64,000 nt of DNA, taken from contig NZ_CP116383.1 of the NCBI RefSeq assembly GCF_028201475.1, positions 2,604,001-2,668,000 on the forward strand. Reading direction: 5' to 3'. Of this stretch, positions 48,859 to 59,276 are shown in pieces; positions within the stretch are counted from its first letter, which is position 1, and every line of letters starts with the position of its first letter. The DNA is from Vibrio sp. SCSIO 43137 (lineage in GTDB: Bacteria > Pseudomonadota > Gammaproteobacteria > Enterobacterales > Vibrionaceae). Under the pieces are notes generated by a model that ran no database searches, was not told the origin of the DNA, and was given only the letters and a program-made list of their open reading frames with translations. A program made the translations under genes and the position numbers.

Positions 48859-49578
48859 TTACTCTTCGTCACCCAGAAGAACAGAATCAAGAGCGATTTC
48901 CATCATCTCGTTGAACGTAGTTGCACGCTCTTCAGATGTAGTTTGCTCACCTGTCTTAATGTGGTCAGATACAGTACAGATAGCCAGAGCTTTTGCACCG
49001 TACTCAGCTGCAACACCGTAGATACCGGCAGCTTCCATTTCAACACCAACGATGCCGTACTTGTCCATTACGTCGAACATTTCTGGATCTGGAGTGTAGA
49101 ACAGCTCAGCAGAGAACAGGTTACCAACTTTAACGTCGATACCGCGTGCTTTAGCCGCTTCTTCAGCAGCTTTAACCATTTTATAGTCTGCGATTGCAGC
49201 AAAGTCATGGCCTTTAAAGCGGATACGGTTAACTTTAGAGTCAGTAGAAGCACCCATACCAATAACAACATCACGTACTTTGATGTCTTCGCTTACAGCG
49301 CCACAGCTACCTACGCGGATGATCTTCTTAACACCGAAGTCTTTGATTAGCTCAGTAACATAGATAGAGCATGAAGGGATACCCATGCCGTGACCCATTA
49401 CAGAGATCTTACGACCTTTATATGTGCCAGTGTAGCCGTACATGTTACGAACGTCACAAACCTGCACTACATCGTCAAGAAATGTTTCAGCGATATATTT
49501 TGCACGTAGCGGATCGCCCGGCATTAAAACAACATCAGCAAAAGCGCCCATTTCAGCGTTGATATGTGGAGTTGCCAT
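48859..49578 (-). CDS. deoD: Purine-nucleoside phosphorylase DeoD
   Basis: A 239-residue purine nucleoside phosphorylase of the hexameric type. It cleaves purine (deoxy)nucleosides with phosphate to base and (deoxy)ribose 1-phosphate. Blocks seen are [34 protein letters not shown] and the nucleoside site [11 protein letters not shown], followed by [11 protein letters not shown] with the catalytic aspartate. It is the last gene of deoC-deoA-deoB-deoD, 85 bases after deoB, and ends at a bidirectional terminator. Confidence 0.96.
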   Translation of the reverse strand: MATPHINAEMGAFADVVLMPGDPLRAKYIAETFLDDVVQVCDVRNMYGYTGTYKGRKISVMGHGMGIPSCSIYVTELIKDFGVKKIIRVGSCGAVSEDIKVRDVVIGMGASTDSKVNRIRFKGHDFAAIADYKMVKAAEEAAKARGIDVKVGNLFSAELFYTPDPEMFDVMDKYGIVGVEMEAAGIYGVAAEYGAKALAICTVSDHIKTGEQTTSEERATTFNEMMEIALDSVLLGDEE

Positions 49579-49663
49579 TAATTTGTCCTTTCAAATTTAA
49601 TTAGTGTTTAAGCTGTGACAGGCGTTATGCCACCTGTCACAGGTTGTCTGTCATGTAATGCTA

Positions 49664-50884
49664 TTACAGAAAGCTTTTACCATAATCCATATCGGAAGTG
49701 CCAAAGTATTCAGCTAAGCTTTGACCAATATCAGCAAAAGTTTCACGACGGCCAAGTGAACCCGCTTTAACCTTCTCACCGTACACAAGTACAGGGATGT
49801 GCTCACGGGTATGGTCTGTGCCCGGCCATGTTGGATCACAGCCGTGGTCCGCAGTCATAATCAGTACGTCGTCTTCTTTCAGAATAGCCAGAAGCTCAGG
49901 CAGGCGGCTATCGAAATACTCAAGTGCAGCAGCATAACCTGCTACATCACGACGGTGACCGTATGCAGAGTCAAAGTCGACAAAGTTGGTGAATACGATA
50001 GTGTTATCACCCGCTTCTTTAACTTGCTCAAGTGTGGCGTTAAACAGATCTTCGATACCTGTCTTCTTCACTTTCTTAGTGATACCGCAGTTAGCGTAAA
50101 TATCAGCAATCTTACCGATAGAAACAACATCACCGCCTTTCTCGTCAACCAGCTTCTGCAGAACGGTTGCTGCTGGTGGCTCAACAGAAAGATCACGACG
50201 GTTACCCGTACGGGCAAACTCACCGGCTTTAGGGCCAATAAACGGACGCGCAATAACACGGCCAATGTTGTAATCTTCAAGCTCTTCACGGGCAATCTGA
50301 CAAAGCTCAAGCAGGTTATCTAAACCGTATGTCTCTTCGTGACAAGCGATCTGGAATACAGAGTCAGCAGAGGTGTAGAAGATAGGCTTACCAGTTGCCA
50401 TATGCTCTTCACCAAGGTCATCCAGTACCTGAGTACCAGAAGCGTGGCAGTCACCCAGATAACCCGGCAGGTTCGCGCGCTCTACGATGCGATCCAGCAG
50501 CTCTTTAGGGAAGCTGTTGGTCTTCTCTGTAAAGTAGCCCCATTCAAACAGAACAGGAACACCGGCAATTTCCCAGTGACCGGAAGGAGTATCCTTACCA
50601 GATGAGATTTCTGCTGCGTGGCCGTAAGCACCAATGATCTCTGCAGACTCGTCCATTCCCTGAGGAACTGAACCTGTAGACTCTTTTGCTGCCATTGCCA
50701 GACCCAATTTAGTCAGGTTAGGCAGAGATAGCGGGCCTTTACGGTTTTCATTGTCAGCAAGGCCTTTAGCACACTGCTCTGCGATATGGCCCAGCGTATC
50801 AGAGCCAACATCACCAAACTTATCAGCATCAGCAGATGCGCCGATACCAAATGAGTCTAAAACTAAAATAATTGATCTTTTCAT
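49664..50884 (-). CDS. deoB: Phosphopentomutase
   Basis: DeoB moves phosphate between C1 and C5 of ribose and deoxyribose, linking the phosphorylases to DeoC. The 406-residue protein belongs to the alkaline-phosphatase-like superfamily. It has the metal site [13 protein letters not shown] at the N-terminus and [22 protein letters not shown] near the C-terminus. I chose the ATG at 50884 ([11 protein letters not shown]), with GGAGAG just upstream, over one four codons earlier. It follows deoA by 18 bases. Confidence 0.95.
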   Translation of the reverse strand: MKRSIILVLDSFGIGASADADKFGDVGSDTLGHIAEQCAKGLADNENRKGPLSLPNLTKLGLAMAAKESTGSVPQGMDESAEIIGAYGHAAEISSGKDTPSGHWEIAGVPVLFEWGYFTEKTNSFPKELLDRIVERANLPGYLGDCHASGTQVLDDLGEEHMATGKPIFYTSADSVFQIACHEETYGLDNLLELCQIAREELEDYNIGRVIARPFIGPKAGEFARTGNRRDLSVEPPAATVLQKLVDEKGGDVVSIGKIADIYANCGITKKVKKTGIEDLFNATLEQVKEAGDNTIVFTNFVDFDSAYGHRRDVAGYAAALEYFDSRLPELLAILKEDDVLIMTADHGCDPTWPGTDHTREHIPVLVYGEKVKAGSLGRRETFADIGQSLAEYFGTSDMDYGKSFL

Positions 50885-50902
50885 CGTTCTCTCCATCGGA
50901 TG

Positions 50903-52237
50903 TTATTCAACATCTTCCGCGCGAATTTCACGGTAAACATCCGGGGTTGCTACATATTCTTCACTACCAACTTTAATCGCTTTCTGTAGTGCGTCAGCGG
51001 CATCTTGCCACTGTGCTTCATTACGGGCATGAATCACTGCAAGCGGCTTCTCGCTGTCTGCAGTTTCGCCAAGACGGATAAAGCTTTCGAAACCTACTGC
51101 ATAGTCAATAGTATCTGTGGCTACGCGGCGACCACCGCCCATACCCACAACAGCCATACCAATTTCACGGGTATCCATAGCAGATACAATACCGCTCTCT
51201 TTAGCGTAGACTGGCTTGATAACTTCTGCTGTGTCCAGATAGTTGCTGTAGTTCTCAACAAAATCACCAGGGCCACCAAGACCTTTAACCATTCTGCCGA
51301 ACTTCTCAGCTGCCAGACCATTGTCCAGAACACCCTGAAGTTTAGCACGTGCATCAGCAGTATCTTTAGCAAGGTTACCCAGCACCAGCATCTCTGCACA
51401 AGAAGCCATAGTCACTTCTTTCAGACGTGGGTTCTGATATTCGCCAGTCAGGAACTGAACGGCTTCTTTTACTTCCAGCGCATTACCAGCAGATGATGCC
51501 AGTACCTGATTCATATCAGTAAGCAGTGCAGTGGTCTTAGTACCGGCACCGTTCGCTACTGCTACGATAGATTTCGCCAACTCTTCAGACGCTTCGTAAG
51601 TCGGCATAAAGGCACCAGAACCTACTTTTACATCCATAACCAGAGACTCAAGGCCTGCTGCCAGTTTCTTAGAAAGAATAGAAGCAGTGATCAGTGAGAT
51701 GTTGTCTACAGTTGCAGTGATATCACGAGTTGCATAAACACGCTTATCGGCAGGAGCAAGGTCACCAGTCTGACCAATAATAGCCACACCAGCTTCTTTT
51801 GTTACCTGACCAAACACATCATTAGTAGGAGTAATGTTATAACCCGGGATTGACTCCAGCTTATCCAGAGTACCACCTGTATGACCAAGGCCACGGCCGG
51901 AAATCATTGGAACAAAACCACCACATGCCGCCACCATAGGGCCAAGCATTAGAGAAGTTACGTCACCAACACCACCCGTTGAGTGCTTATCAACGATTGG
52001 GCCGTCAAAGTTCATGTGGCTCCAGTCCAGAACCATACCAGAATCACGCATCGCACAAGTCAGAGCAATACGCTCAGGCATTGTCATTTCATTGAAGAAG
52101 ATAGCCATAGCAAATGCGGCAATCTGGCCTTCGGAAACTGTGTTTTTAGCAACGCCCTGAATAAAGAAGTTAATCTCTTCTGAAGTCAGTACTTCACCGT
52201 CACGTTTTCTGCGAATAATTTCTTGAGGTAAAAACAT
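50903..52237 (-). CDS. deoA: Thymidine phosphorylase
   Basis: DeoA splits thymidine with phosphate to thymine and deoxyribose 1-phosphate. The 444-residue length matches the family. The signature KHSTGGVGD is near residue 85 and [22 protein letters not shown] near 190. The ATG at 52237 ([15 protein letters not shown]) is chosen because GGGAGAGA lies just upstream and family members start there; an earlier start at 52306 has no support. It lies between deoC, with a hairpin in the gap, and deoB. Confidence 0.95.
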   Translation of the reverse strand: MFLPQEIIRRKRDGEVLTSEEINFFIQGVAKNTVSEGQIAAFAMAIFFNEMTMPERIALTCAMRDSGMVLDWSHMNFDGPIVDKHSTGGVGDVTSLMLGPMVAACGGFVPMISGRGLGHTGGTLDKLESIPGYNITPTNDVFGQVTKEAGVAIIGQTGDLAPADKRVYATRDITATVDNISLITASILSKKLAAGLESLVMDVKVGSGAFMPTYEASEELAKSIVAVANGAGTKTTALLTDMNQVLASSAGNALEVKEAVQFLTGEYQNPRLKEVTMASCAEMLVLGNLAKDTADARAKLQGVLDNGLAAEKFGRMVKGLGGPGDFVENYSNYLDTAEVIKPVYAKESGIVSAMDTREIGMAVVGMGGGRRVATDTIDYAVGFESFIRLGETADSEKPLAVIHARNEAQWQDAADALQKAIKVGSEEYVATPDVYREIRAEDVE

Positions 52238-52285
52238 TAAAGTCTCTCCCGAGTCTGAATTAAATATTGTGTAGGGCAAACGAGA

Positions 52286-52308
52286 AGGTGGAGCATGTAG
52301 CTCCACCT
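52286..52308 (-). promoter_or_regulatory. Hairpin in the deoC-deoA gap
   Basis: AGGTGGAGC and GCTCCACCT pair perfectly over nine bases around a five-base loop. There is no T run, so it is more likely an mRNA stability or processing element than a terminator. Confidence 0.55.
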
Positions 52309-52321
52309 CTGTTAGTACGAA

Positions 52322-53098
52322 TTAGTATGCGTTTGGATCCGCTGTTTCGTCTGTTACTTCCAGCGTGTTTAGCAGGTTAGTCAGCAGGCTAGATGCACCG
52401 AAACGGTAGTGCATGTTGTCAGCCCAGTCAGCGCCAAGAATGTCATCAGCCATTGCAAGGAACTGTGCTGCATCTTCAGCAGTACGAACACCACCAGCAG
52501 GTTTGAAACCAACTTTCTCAGCTACGCCCATGTCACGAATCACTTTCAGCATGATTTCAGCAGCTTCAGGAGTTGCGTTTACAGGCACTTTACCTGTAGA
52601 AGTTTTAATAAAGTCTGCACCAGCTTCGATAGATAGCTCAGATGCACGCTTGATAAGTGCTTCTTCTTTTAGTTCACCGGTTTCGATGATCACTTTAAGA
52701 AGGATATCGCCACACGCTTCTTTCACTTGCTTAACCAGTTCGAAACCCGTTTTTTCATCGCCAGCGATAAGAGTACGGTATGGGAATACTACGTCTACTT
52801 CGTCTGCACCGTATGCGATAGCCGCTTTAGTTTCAGCTACTGCGATATCGATATCGTCGTTACCGTGCGGGAAGTTAGTTACTGTAGCGATACGTACTTC
52901 AGGAGTACCTTGCTCACGTAGTGTTTTCTTCGCAATAGGAATAAAGCGAGGGTAAATACAGATAGCAGCAGTGTTACCTACCGCAGTTTTTGCGTCATGA
53001 CAAAGAGAGATCACTTTTGCATCAGTGTCATCATCATTCAGCGTAGTTAAATCCATTAGTTTAAGTGCACGTAGAGCTGCTGCTTTTAAATCGCTCAT
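52322..53098 (-). CDS. deoC: Deoxyribose-phosphate aldolase
   Basis: DeoC cleaves deoxyribose 5-phosphate to glyceraldehyde 3-phosphate and acetaldehyde. It is a class I aldolase of 258 residues. The Schiff-base lysine region is [11 protein letters not shown] and the second active-site lysine lies in [15 protein letters not shown]; the phosphate site is [10 protein letters not shown]. It is the first gene of the deo operon, with the promoter expected in 53099-53366. I found no convincing CRP or CytR site there. Confidence 0.95.
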   Translation of the reverse strand: MSDLKAAALRALKLMDLTTLNDDDTDAKVISLCHDAKTAVGNTAAICIYPRFIPIAKKTLREQGTPEVRIATVTNFPHGNDDIDIAVAETKAAIAYGADEVDVVFPYRTLIAGDEKTGFELVKQVKEACGDILLKVIIETGELKEEALIKRASELSIEAGADFIKTSTGKVPVNATPEAAEIMLKVIRDMGVAEKVGFKPAGGVRTAEDAAQFLAMADDILGADWADNMHYRFGASSLLTNLLNTLEVTDETADPNAY

Positions 53099-53366
53099 TT
53101 CTATCTCCGATCAATATATTCAATTTGTTTACCGAAAAAAGCTCACCGCCAATATCATTTGGCAGACTGTCATCTTGCTATTCCGGGTTACGAAATGAAC
53201 GGACTTGGTTCCTTGAAGACTCAGTATTAAAAATACCAATTGCTATCCCTGTCACCGCACAGTACCAATTAGGTCAATACTCATTTCTCTGAGTATCTGG
53301 CACTACAATCAATGATTGCGGTGTCTAAAATTCAGATGCTTCATGCATCGGTTCCGGTAAAGGTTG

Positions 53367-53537
53367 CTAACTGAAAAATCGTTCAATAATCCAGTGGTAA
53401 GCTACACCGCCTAAATAAACTCCGACGATTCCCATCACGCCCGTTAATACCGGGGGAGCTGGGATAGGTAACTTAATTGCCGAGAACAACATGCCTACAG
53501 CAAAACCAGCAACTGTTGCGAGAATAACTTCATTCAT
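53367..53537 (-). CDS. XapX-domain small membrane protein
   Basis: A 56-residue protein with two hydrophobic helices: ILATVAGFAVGMLFSAI and PVLTGVMGIVGVYLGGVAYHWI, joined by the motif KLPIPAPP. This is the XapX domain pattern, named after small proteins found near xanthosine and nucleoside genes. No function is known. The ATG at 53537 (MNEVILATVAG) has GGAG eight bases upstream; a longer frame to 53612 is not supported. It lies between deoC and nupC on the same strand, and a LacI-type palindrome is found 75-90 bases upstream. Confidence 0.8.
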   Translation of the reverse strand: MNEVILATVAGFAVGMLFSAIKLPIPAPPVLTGVMGIVGVYLGGVAYHWIIERFFS

Positions 53538-53611
53538 AGTTATGACTCCAACCTTTCCAGATGTATACATTATAGGTATAAAGCTAAAAATGTGACACCA
53601 TCGACTTTTCA

Positions 53612-53626
53612 AGCAAACGGTTTGTA
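53612..53626. promoter_or_regulatory. LacI-family-type palindrome before the xapX gene
   Basis: AGCAAACGGTTTGTA contains CAAAC-G-GTTTG, palindromic except at its centre. It resembles PurR-type or CytR-type operators. The left half GCAAACG recurs twice before the BMP importer. Confidence 0.4.
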
Positions 53627-53721
53627 TCTCAAAAAGTTCAAGCCATGGGGTAAAAACCCTTATGCAACCAAGCTTCGTTCCTGTTTTTTCAGGTCTGTTG
53701 ACCTAGTTCTTTAAAAACAAA

Positions 53722-53753
53722 AAACACCGTAGCAATCTCTTGCTACGGTGTTT
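53722..53753 (-). terminator. Rho-independent terminator after nupC
   Basis: On the minus strand AAACACCGTAGCA pairs with TGCTACGGTGTTT, thirteen pairs around a six-base loop, followed by more T residues. Confidence 0.93.
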
Positions 53754-53771
53754 GTCATTCAATGTTGGTTA

Positions 53772-55037
53772 TTACATAGCCAGGCTAATACAGAAACCAG
53801 CGATAGTTGCAGCCATCAGGTTAGAAAGAGTACCAGCGGCAACAGCTTTCATACCCATGCGAGCAATATCGTGACGACGGTTTGGAGCGATACCACCCAG
53901 ACCACCTAGCAGAATCGCGATAGAAGAAAGGTTCGCGAAACCACATAGAGCGAATGAGATGATTGCTGTCGTCTTAGTAGACATAACCTGACCAGTTGCT
54001 TCAACAACTTGTGCACTCTCACCAACGTAAGGTACGAAGTTCAGGTATGCAACGAATTCGTTCACGATCAGTTTCTGACCAATGAAAGTACCCGCCAGAG
54101 TTGCTTCTTCCCATGGAACACCGATTAGGAATGCCAGTGGAGAGAATACATAACCAAGGATAAGCTCCAGGCTTAGTTCAGGCATACCGAACCAACCACC
54201 GATGCCACCAAGCATACCGTTCACAAGAGCGATAAGACCGATGAATGCGATTAGCATTGCACCAACGTTTAGCGCAAGTTGCATACCAGCAGAAGCACCA
54301 CCAGCAGCTGCGTCAAATACGTTAGCAGGTTTGTCGTCGCCGTCTAGGTCAGCGTCAATCTTGTCAGAGAAGTCTTCAGTCTCTGGCTTGATGATTTTAG
54401 CGAACAGTAGACCACCAGGTGCAGCCATGAATGATGCAGCTACAAGGTACTCTAGTGGAACACCCATAGATGCATAACCAGCTAGTACACCACCAGCAAC
54501 AGATGCCAGGCCACCACACATTACAGCAAACAGCTCAGATTGAGTCATTTTAGGAACAAACGGACGAACAACCAGAGGTGCCTCAGTCTGACCTACGAAA
54601 ATGTTAGCTGCTGCAGACATTGATTCAGCCTGAGAAGTACCCAGAGCTTTCTCAAGTGCACCACCAAGGATCTTGATAACCCACTGCATTGCACCGATGT
54701 AGTAAAGTACAGAGATAAGTGCAGAGAAGAAGATCAGTGTAGGCAGTACTTGGAATGCGAAGATGAAACCAATACCTTCTACAGAGAAGTTAACTAGGCT
54801 ACCGAATAGGAAGCTAGTACCGTTTTTACCGAAGTCGATCACGCTAGCTACACCAGCAGAGAAACCACCCAGTAGATCTTTACCCCAAGGTACATAAAGT
54901 ACAAATGCACCAAGAGCGAATTGGATAGCGAATGCACCACCCACGGTTCTTAAATTAATTGCTTTGCGGTTGTCAGATAGTAGTACTGCGATTGCAATCA
55001 GTACTGCCATACCGACTAGGCTCATAAACAGGCTCAT
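53772..55037 (-). CDS. nupC: NupC-family nucleoside transporter
   Basis: A 421-residue concentrative nucleoside transporter that brings nucleosides in with cations. It is largely hydrophobic, with about eight to ten spans plus re-entrant hairpins. Family blocks are [15 protein letters not shown] near 155, and [16 protein letters not shown] and [21 protein letters not shown] near the C-terminus. It supplies substrates to the neighbouring deo enzymes. It is transcribed separately from deoC, in the same direction, and ends at a strong terminator. A CRP-like site lies about 145 bases upstream. Confidence 0.95.
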   Translation of the reverse strand: MSLFMSLVGMAVLIAIAVLLSDNRKAINLRTVGGAFAIQFALGAFVLYVPWGKDLLGGFSAGVASVIDFGKNGTSFLFGSLVNFSVEGIGFIFAFQVLPTLIFFSALISVLYYIGAMQWVIKILGGALEKALGTSQAESMSAAANIFVGQTEAPLVVRPFVPKMTQSELFAVMCGGLASVAGGVLAGYASMGVPLEYLVAASFMAAPGGLLFAKIIKPETEDFSDKIDADLDGDDKPANVFDAAAGGASAGMQLALNVGAMLIAFIGLIALVNGMLGGIGGWFGMPELSLELILGYVFSPLAFLIGVPWEEATLAGTFIGQKLIVNEFVAYLNFVPYVGESAQVVEATGQVMSTKTTAIISFALCGFANLSSIAILLGGLGGIAPNRRHDIARMGMKAVAAGTLSNLMAATIAGFCISLAM

Positions 55038-55180
55038 AGTTTATGACTTCCTTATAAGTTAAATGGCGTGTAACAAAAAATGGAGCTAAAAAGCGAGAGC
55101 GATTATACTCAGACCCACCAATAGAAAGTAATATGCAAATCACACTTTTGTATGGCCGTATCTATTGATTCATTTCATAT

Positions 55181-55196
55181 TGTGATCGCAATCTCA
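55181..55196. promoter_or_regulatory. Candidate CRP-cAMP site upstream of nupC
   Basis: TGTGATCGCAATCTCA matches TGTGA-N6-TCACA with one mismatch in the second half. A CytR-like TTTGCAT (minus strand) lies about 45 bases nearer to nupC. This is a by-eye call; CRP plus CytR control of nucleoside uptake is known in E. coli. Confidence 0.4.
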
Positions 55197-55240
55197 TTTA
55201 CACCACAAAGCGTTCACCAAAGGCACAAATTGTGTTGTTT

Positions 55241-56017
55241 TTATTTACAAATTGTAAACACTGAAAGGCTGTTCTTATAAAGCGTATCGGCAACCGTTTG
55301 CTCAGGTTCATTTCGCAACACGTTTAGCTCATTTAACACATTTAACACTCTTTCTGGCACATTTTTTTCACCTTGATAACCACTTAATGGCATATCTGGA
55401 GCGTCTGTTTCCAGTACTAAATTTGCTAAAGGAAGTTTTGAAATGGTATTTCTGGTTTTTCTTGCCCGCAAATATGTGATCGTGCTCCCAACTCCTATGT
55501 AATAGCCAAGCCTGATATAGTCCATTGCCTGCTCATAGCTACCGGAGAAGCCATGAATCACCCCGGCACATGGCAGTTTTTTCTGTTTCAGCAGCTTAAT
55601 CATCTGCTGATGAGCTCCCCGGCAATGAAGAATCACAGGTAGCTCGTATTGGATAGTTAAATCCAGTTGAGCATCTAACAACAGTATTTGCCTTTCCCTG
55701 TCATTACCTTTTACAAAATCCAGCCCACACTCTCCTACCGCTACACACTTATTATCTCGATTCCTGATTGCCTGTTCTAAAAGGTCCAAATCACTATCTG
55801 AGTGTTTATCAGTAAAATAAGGGTGAAGTCCTAAAGCGTAATAAACGCCACTATAACGCTGACTTATCTCGGCAACATTGCGCCAGTTACTTTTGCTACA
55901 GGCCGGGATCAGAAACTTATCGACACCTTTATTCCTTGCCCGGCTAATCACATCATCAAGATCGGCAGAAAACGGCTCAAAATCCAGATGACAATGAGTA
56001 TCAAACAGTTTTGTCAT
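55241..56017 (-). CDS. TatD-family metal-dependent hydrolase (YjjV-like)
   Basis: A 258-residue TIM-barrel hydrolase of the TatD DNase family. The metal site begins FDTHCHLDF at the N-terminus; others are VGECGLDF with the glutamate, VILHCRGAH, VIHGFSGS and the C-terminal LETDAPDMPL. All metal ligands are present. Length and the FDTHCHLD start fit the YjjV branch rather than TatD itself. Its first 17 bases overlap the end of the small upstream gene in another frame, so the two are coupled. Confidence 0.92.
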   Translation of the reverse strand: MTKLFDTHCHLDFEPFSADLDDVISRARNKGVDKFLIPACSKSNWRNVAEISQRYSGVYYALGLHPYFTDKHSDSDLDLLEQAIRNRDNKCVAVGECGLDFVKGNDRERQILLLDAQLDLTIQYELPVILHCRGAHQQMIKLLKQKKLPCAGVIHGFSGSYEQAMDYIRLGYYIGVGSTITYLRARKTRNTISKLPLANLVLETDAPDMPLSGYQGEKNVPERVLNVLNELNVLRNEPEQTVADTLYKNSLSVFTICK

Positions 56018-56183
56018 CTTGCTTCTTTAAACCCTCTATATTAGCTATCTCTTTTTTCTGCGCAGAAACTGCACTCGGCTCTCTTTTTACCGGCACACAA
56101 CTTCGCTTCTGATCCGGAGCCAATCCCATACTTTCACACCAAAGGTCATAGCGTTTTATCAGTTCTTTTAGTCTATTTATCAT
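56001..56183 (-). CDS. Small DUF5363-like protein
   Basis: A 60-residue charged, soluble protein. The pattern LIKRYDLWCESMGLAPDQKRSCVPVKREP fits the short DUF5363 family of Vibrio-type bacteria as I recall it, with two cysteines (W-C and S-C-V-P) spaced 13 apart. The C-terminal half is rich in lysine and glutamate and probably disordered. It overlaps the TatD-like gene by 17 bases, which suggests a shared transcript. Its function is unknown. Confidence 0.75.
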   Translation of the reverse strand: MINRLKELIKRYDLWCESMGLAPDQKRSCVPVKREPSAVSAQKKEIANIEGLKKQDDKTV

Positions 56184-56610
56184 TTCTGTCTCACTTGGGT
56201 TATAAACATATCTCTTACTGTAGAGAAGAAAGTGTAAAGCAGGCCTATTCTAGCTTGAGCACAAAAACAGTAACACAGTTCCGTATTTACTCCCCGAGTG
56301 CTTATTTGTATAAAAACAAGATGCAGATCAACAAATCCAGACCAAATGCATTACTTTTGTTTAACACTTCGTGACCCACATTAAGTTTTTTCACTGATTT
56401 AGCCCTATTTGCTGTGAGCTGATCGCTATTTTTTTTCCGGTGCAAACGATAAACTTGTTAGCTGTTTACGCGTTCTTTCTTACGCAAACGATAAAGCCGC
56501 AAGGCCTTTACCTAATTATATTAAAGCAATAAAAAAATCATCTTATTAACAATTGTGGTGAATATTTCATCACCCGTTATTTAATTGGATTACAAAATAG
56601 GGATTCAACA
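56184..56610. other. Promoter region of the BMP nucleoside importer
   Basis: A 427-base gap between divergent units. It holds two direct copies of GCAAACGATAAA (56442-56453 and 56484-56495). The rest is AT-rich with no other clear element; the gene-proximal 90 bases should contain the promoter. Confidence 0.55.
56442..56495. promoter_or_regulatory. Twelve-base direct repeat, candidate operator pair
   Basis: GCAAACGATAAA occurs at 56442-56453 and again at 56484-56495, exactly 42 bases apart, about four helical turns. The GCAAACG part resembles one half of a PurR-type LacI-family operator. It lies 115-170 bases before the binding-protein gene. Confidence 0.5.
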
Positions 56611-57609
56611 GTGAAAAAGACAACTCTAAAGCTATCAGCACTAGCGCTTGCCGTTTCTTCATTCAGCGTATTTGCTGCGCCTAAACCAGCTGTTATTTAC
56701 GATACAGCAGGTAAATTCGATAAATCATTTAACGAAGCCGTTTTCCAGAATGGTGTAAAAGTTCTTGAGGCAGAAAAAGGCGTTAAAGTACGTGAGTTTG
56801 AACCTCAAAACGAAGCTCAGCGTGAACAAGGTCTTCGTCGTCTGGCCAGCCGTGGTTTCAGCCCTATCGTTGCTGTTGGTTTCAACATGGCTTCTGCAGT
56901 AGAAAAAGTGGCTACAGAATTCCCTGATATTCAATTCACTATCATCGATATGGTTGTTGACAAGCCAAACGTACAATCTGTGGTATTTAAAGAGCATGAA
57001 GGTTCGTTCCTTGTTGGTGCTCTTGCAGCTAAAGCTTCTAAAACAGGCACTGTTGGTTTTGTAGGTGGTATGGATATTCCACTGATCCGTAAGTTCCAGT
57101 GTGGTTATGAGCAAGGTGCTAAATTTGCTAATGCTGATGCAACGGTTCTGCAGAACATGACAGGTTCTACTCCGGCAGCATTTGCTGATCCGGCGAAAGG
57201 TTCTGAGCTGGCTAAATCTCAGTTCTCCAAAGGTGCGGATGTAATTTACGCAGCAGCAGGTGGTACAGGCCTTGGTGTTTATCAGGCGGCTAAAGATGCA
57301 GGTAAACTGGCTATTGGTGTTGACGCAAACCAAAACCACCTACAGCCGGGCACTATGCTGACTTCAATGGTTAAGCGTGTTGGTGTTGCAGCTAAAAACA
57401 CATGGACTGAAAGCATGGATGGCAGCTGGAAACCTGGCATCAAGGTTCTTGGTCTGAAAGAAGGCGGTGTTGCATGGGCTCTTGATGACAACAATGCCAG
57501 CCTGATCACTCCGGAGATGAAGTCTTATGTTGAAGGCATCGAAGCGGATATCATTTCAGGAAAGATCAAAGTTCATGACTACATGTCAGACAACACTTGT
57601 AACTACTAA
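56611..57609 (+). CDS. BMP-family nucleoside-binding protein of an ABC importer
   Basis: A 332-residue periplasmic binding protein of the basic membrane protein (BMP/PnrA-like) family, whose members bind nucleosides. Residues 1-22 form a signal peptide (MKKTTLKLSALALAVSSFSVFA) with cleavage at VFA-A; there is no lipobox. Family blocks are KSFNEAVFQNG, GVGFNMASAV-like AVGFNMASAV, TIIDMVV, VGFVGGMDIPLIRKFQCGY and YAAAGGTGLGVYQAA with IGVDANQ. It is followed by the ATPase and two permeases. Confidence 0.92.
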   Translation: MKKTTLKLSALALAVSSFSVFAAPKPAVIYDTAGKFDKSFNEAVFQNGVKVLEAEKGVKVREFEPQNEAQREQGLRRLASRGFSPIVAVGFNMASAVEKVATEFPDIQFTIIDMVVDKPNVQSVVFKEHEGSFLVGALAAKASKTGTVGFVGGMDIPLIRKFQCGYEQGAKFANADATVLQNMTGSTPAAFADPAKGSELAKSQFSKGADVIYAAAGGTGLGVYQAAKDAGKLAIGVDANQNHLQPGTMLTSMVKRVGVAAKNTWTESMDGSWKPGIKVLGLKEGGVAWALDDNNASLITPEMKSYVEGIEADIISGKIKVHDYMSDNTCNY

Positions 57610-57698
57610 CAGGTGTTACTTGTAGTTTATTGATCTTTACGCCGCTGGTATGCATCAGCGGCGTACTATTTTGTAACTTTGAAGTTCAGGTATCTCTC

Positions 57699-59276
57699 GT
57701 GACTCAAACTCCAAACTACGCCATTGAACTCAAACAAATCGATAAACGCTTTGGCGCAGTACACGCCAATAAGTCCATCGATTTGCGGGTTCCGGCTGGC
57801 ACAATTCACGGAATTATCGGTGAAAATGGCGCTGGCAAGTCCACACTGATGAGCATCATTTATGGTTTCTACCACGCCGACGGTGGTTCCATGCTGGTCA
57901 ACAATCAATCATACAAACCTTCTAATTCTCAGGAAGCGATTGCTGCGGGAATTGGTATGGTTCACCAACACTTTATGTTGGTAGAAAACTTCACTGTTCT
58001 TGAGAATATCGTTCTCGGGGCAGAAAACGGCTGGAAACTACAGGAAAGTTTGAGTTCAGCCCGCAAAAAACTACTGCAAATCGAAAAAGATTACGGACTC
58101 GAAGTCCCTCTGGGTGCCATTGTCGGTGAGCTTCCCGTGGGCCTGCAGCAACGTGTAGAGATTCTTAAGGCGCTGTATCGCGACGCAAAAATTCTTATTC
58201 TTGATGAGCCGACAGGGGTACTGACTCCTCAGGAGGCCGATCACCTTTTCAGCATTCTTAACAAACTGCGCGAACAGGGTACAACGGTAATGATCATTAC
58301 CCATAAGCTCAGGGAAGTGTTGGCAATCACAGATAATATCTCTGTTATGCGTCAGGGCGCTATGGTTGAGCACGTTGTTACTGCAGAAACAGATCAGGAG
58401 CAACTGGCCGAACTGATGGTAGGGCGTAAAGTTCGCCTGAAAGTTGAGAAGAAACCAGCGGCACCTAAGAAAGAGCTGATTCAGGTAGAGAAGCTGAGTT
58501 TCTTTGATGACGCCGGTGTTCAGCGTGTTAAAGAGATCAGTTTCTCAGTACGTGAAGGCGAGATCGTCGGCATAGCCGGTGTATCCGGCAACGGTCAGTC
58601 CAAAATTCTGGGGCTGCTATCTGGTATTCTAACTCCGCACTCCGGCAACATAGTGCTTAACGGCCACCCTTTCAGTAAGGAAGACCCAAGAGATCCTGAA
58701 GCCGTACGAGCTATGGGTGTCGGTCATATTCCGGAAGACAGGCATAAACAGGGACTGGTCAACAAGTTTGAAGCTCAGGAAGCTTATATTCTTGGCTATC
58801 ACAATCTGCCTAAATACAACAAAGGTAAGCTTGGGTTACTGCAAGACAAAGCAGCCATTACTGAATACTGCCAGACCAGCATGGATAAATGGGATGTGCG
58901 GCCGAACGATGTCACCCTGAAGACAGCTAACTTCTCTGGTGGTAACCAGCAGAAACTGGTTATTGCCCGCGAAATGGAAGAAAACCCGAATGTACTTCTG
59001 GTTGGACAGCCTACCCGTGGTGTTGATATCGGTGCTATTGAGTATATTCACCAACAGATTATTGCCAGTCGTGATAAAGGAAAGGCGGTACTTCTGGTAT
59101 CAGTAGAGCTGGATGAGATCCTTTCCCTTGCAGACCGTATTATCGTGATGTTTGACGGTGCGATTGTAGGTGAAGTAAGTGCTGAACAAGCTGATGAGAA
59201 AACCTTAGGTCTGATGATGGCGAATATTGTGCCGGACCACATTAAGCAGGGCAGTCAGTCCGGGGAGGAAGCATAA
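57699..59276 (+). CDS. BMP-type ABC importer, double ATP-binding protein
   Basis: A 525-residue protein with two fused ABC domains, the RbsA/YufO arrangement. The first has GENGAGKST and an altered signature region LPVGLQQRVEILKAL; the second has GVSGNGQSK as its Walker A, lacking the usual lysine-threonine, with SGGNQQKLVIAREME and LLVGQPTRGVD. This asymmetry is normal in the family. I chose the GTG at 57699, with AGGT upstream, giving MTQTPNYAIELKQI; an ATG at 57630 would add 23 odd residues. It shares one base with the next gene. Confidence 0.9.
   Translation: MTQTPNYAIELKQIDKRFGAVHANKSIDLRVPAGTIHGIIGENGAGKSTLMSIIYGFYHADGGSMLVNNQSYKPSNSQEAIAAGIGMVHQHFMLVENFTVLENIVLGAENGWKLQESLSSARKKLLQIEKDYGLEVPLGAIVGELPVGLQQRVEILKALYRDAKILILDEPTGVLTPQEADHLFSILNKLREQGTTVMIITHKLREVLAITDNISVMRQGAMVEHVVTAETDQEQLAELMVGRKVRLKVEKKPAAPKKELIQVEKLSFFDDAGVQRVKEISFSVREGEIVGIAGVSGNGQSKILGLLSGILTPHSGNIVLNGHPFSKEDPRDPEAVRAMGVGHIPEDRHKQGLVNKFEAQEAYILGYHNLPKYNKGKLGLLQDKAAITEYCQTSMDKWDVRPNDVTLKTANFSGGNQQKLVIAREMEENPNVLLVGQPTRGVDIGAIEYIHQQIIASRDKGKAVLLVSVELDEILSLADRIIVMFDGAIVGEVSAEQADEKTLGLMMANIVPDHIKQGSQSGEEA

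Noticed and set aside
57630..57698. Upstream ATG extension of the BMP ATPase
   Set aside because: It would add 23 hydrophobic and Cys-containing residues not expected in the family; the GTG at 57699 has a better ribosome site.
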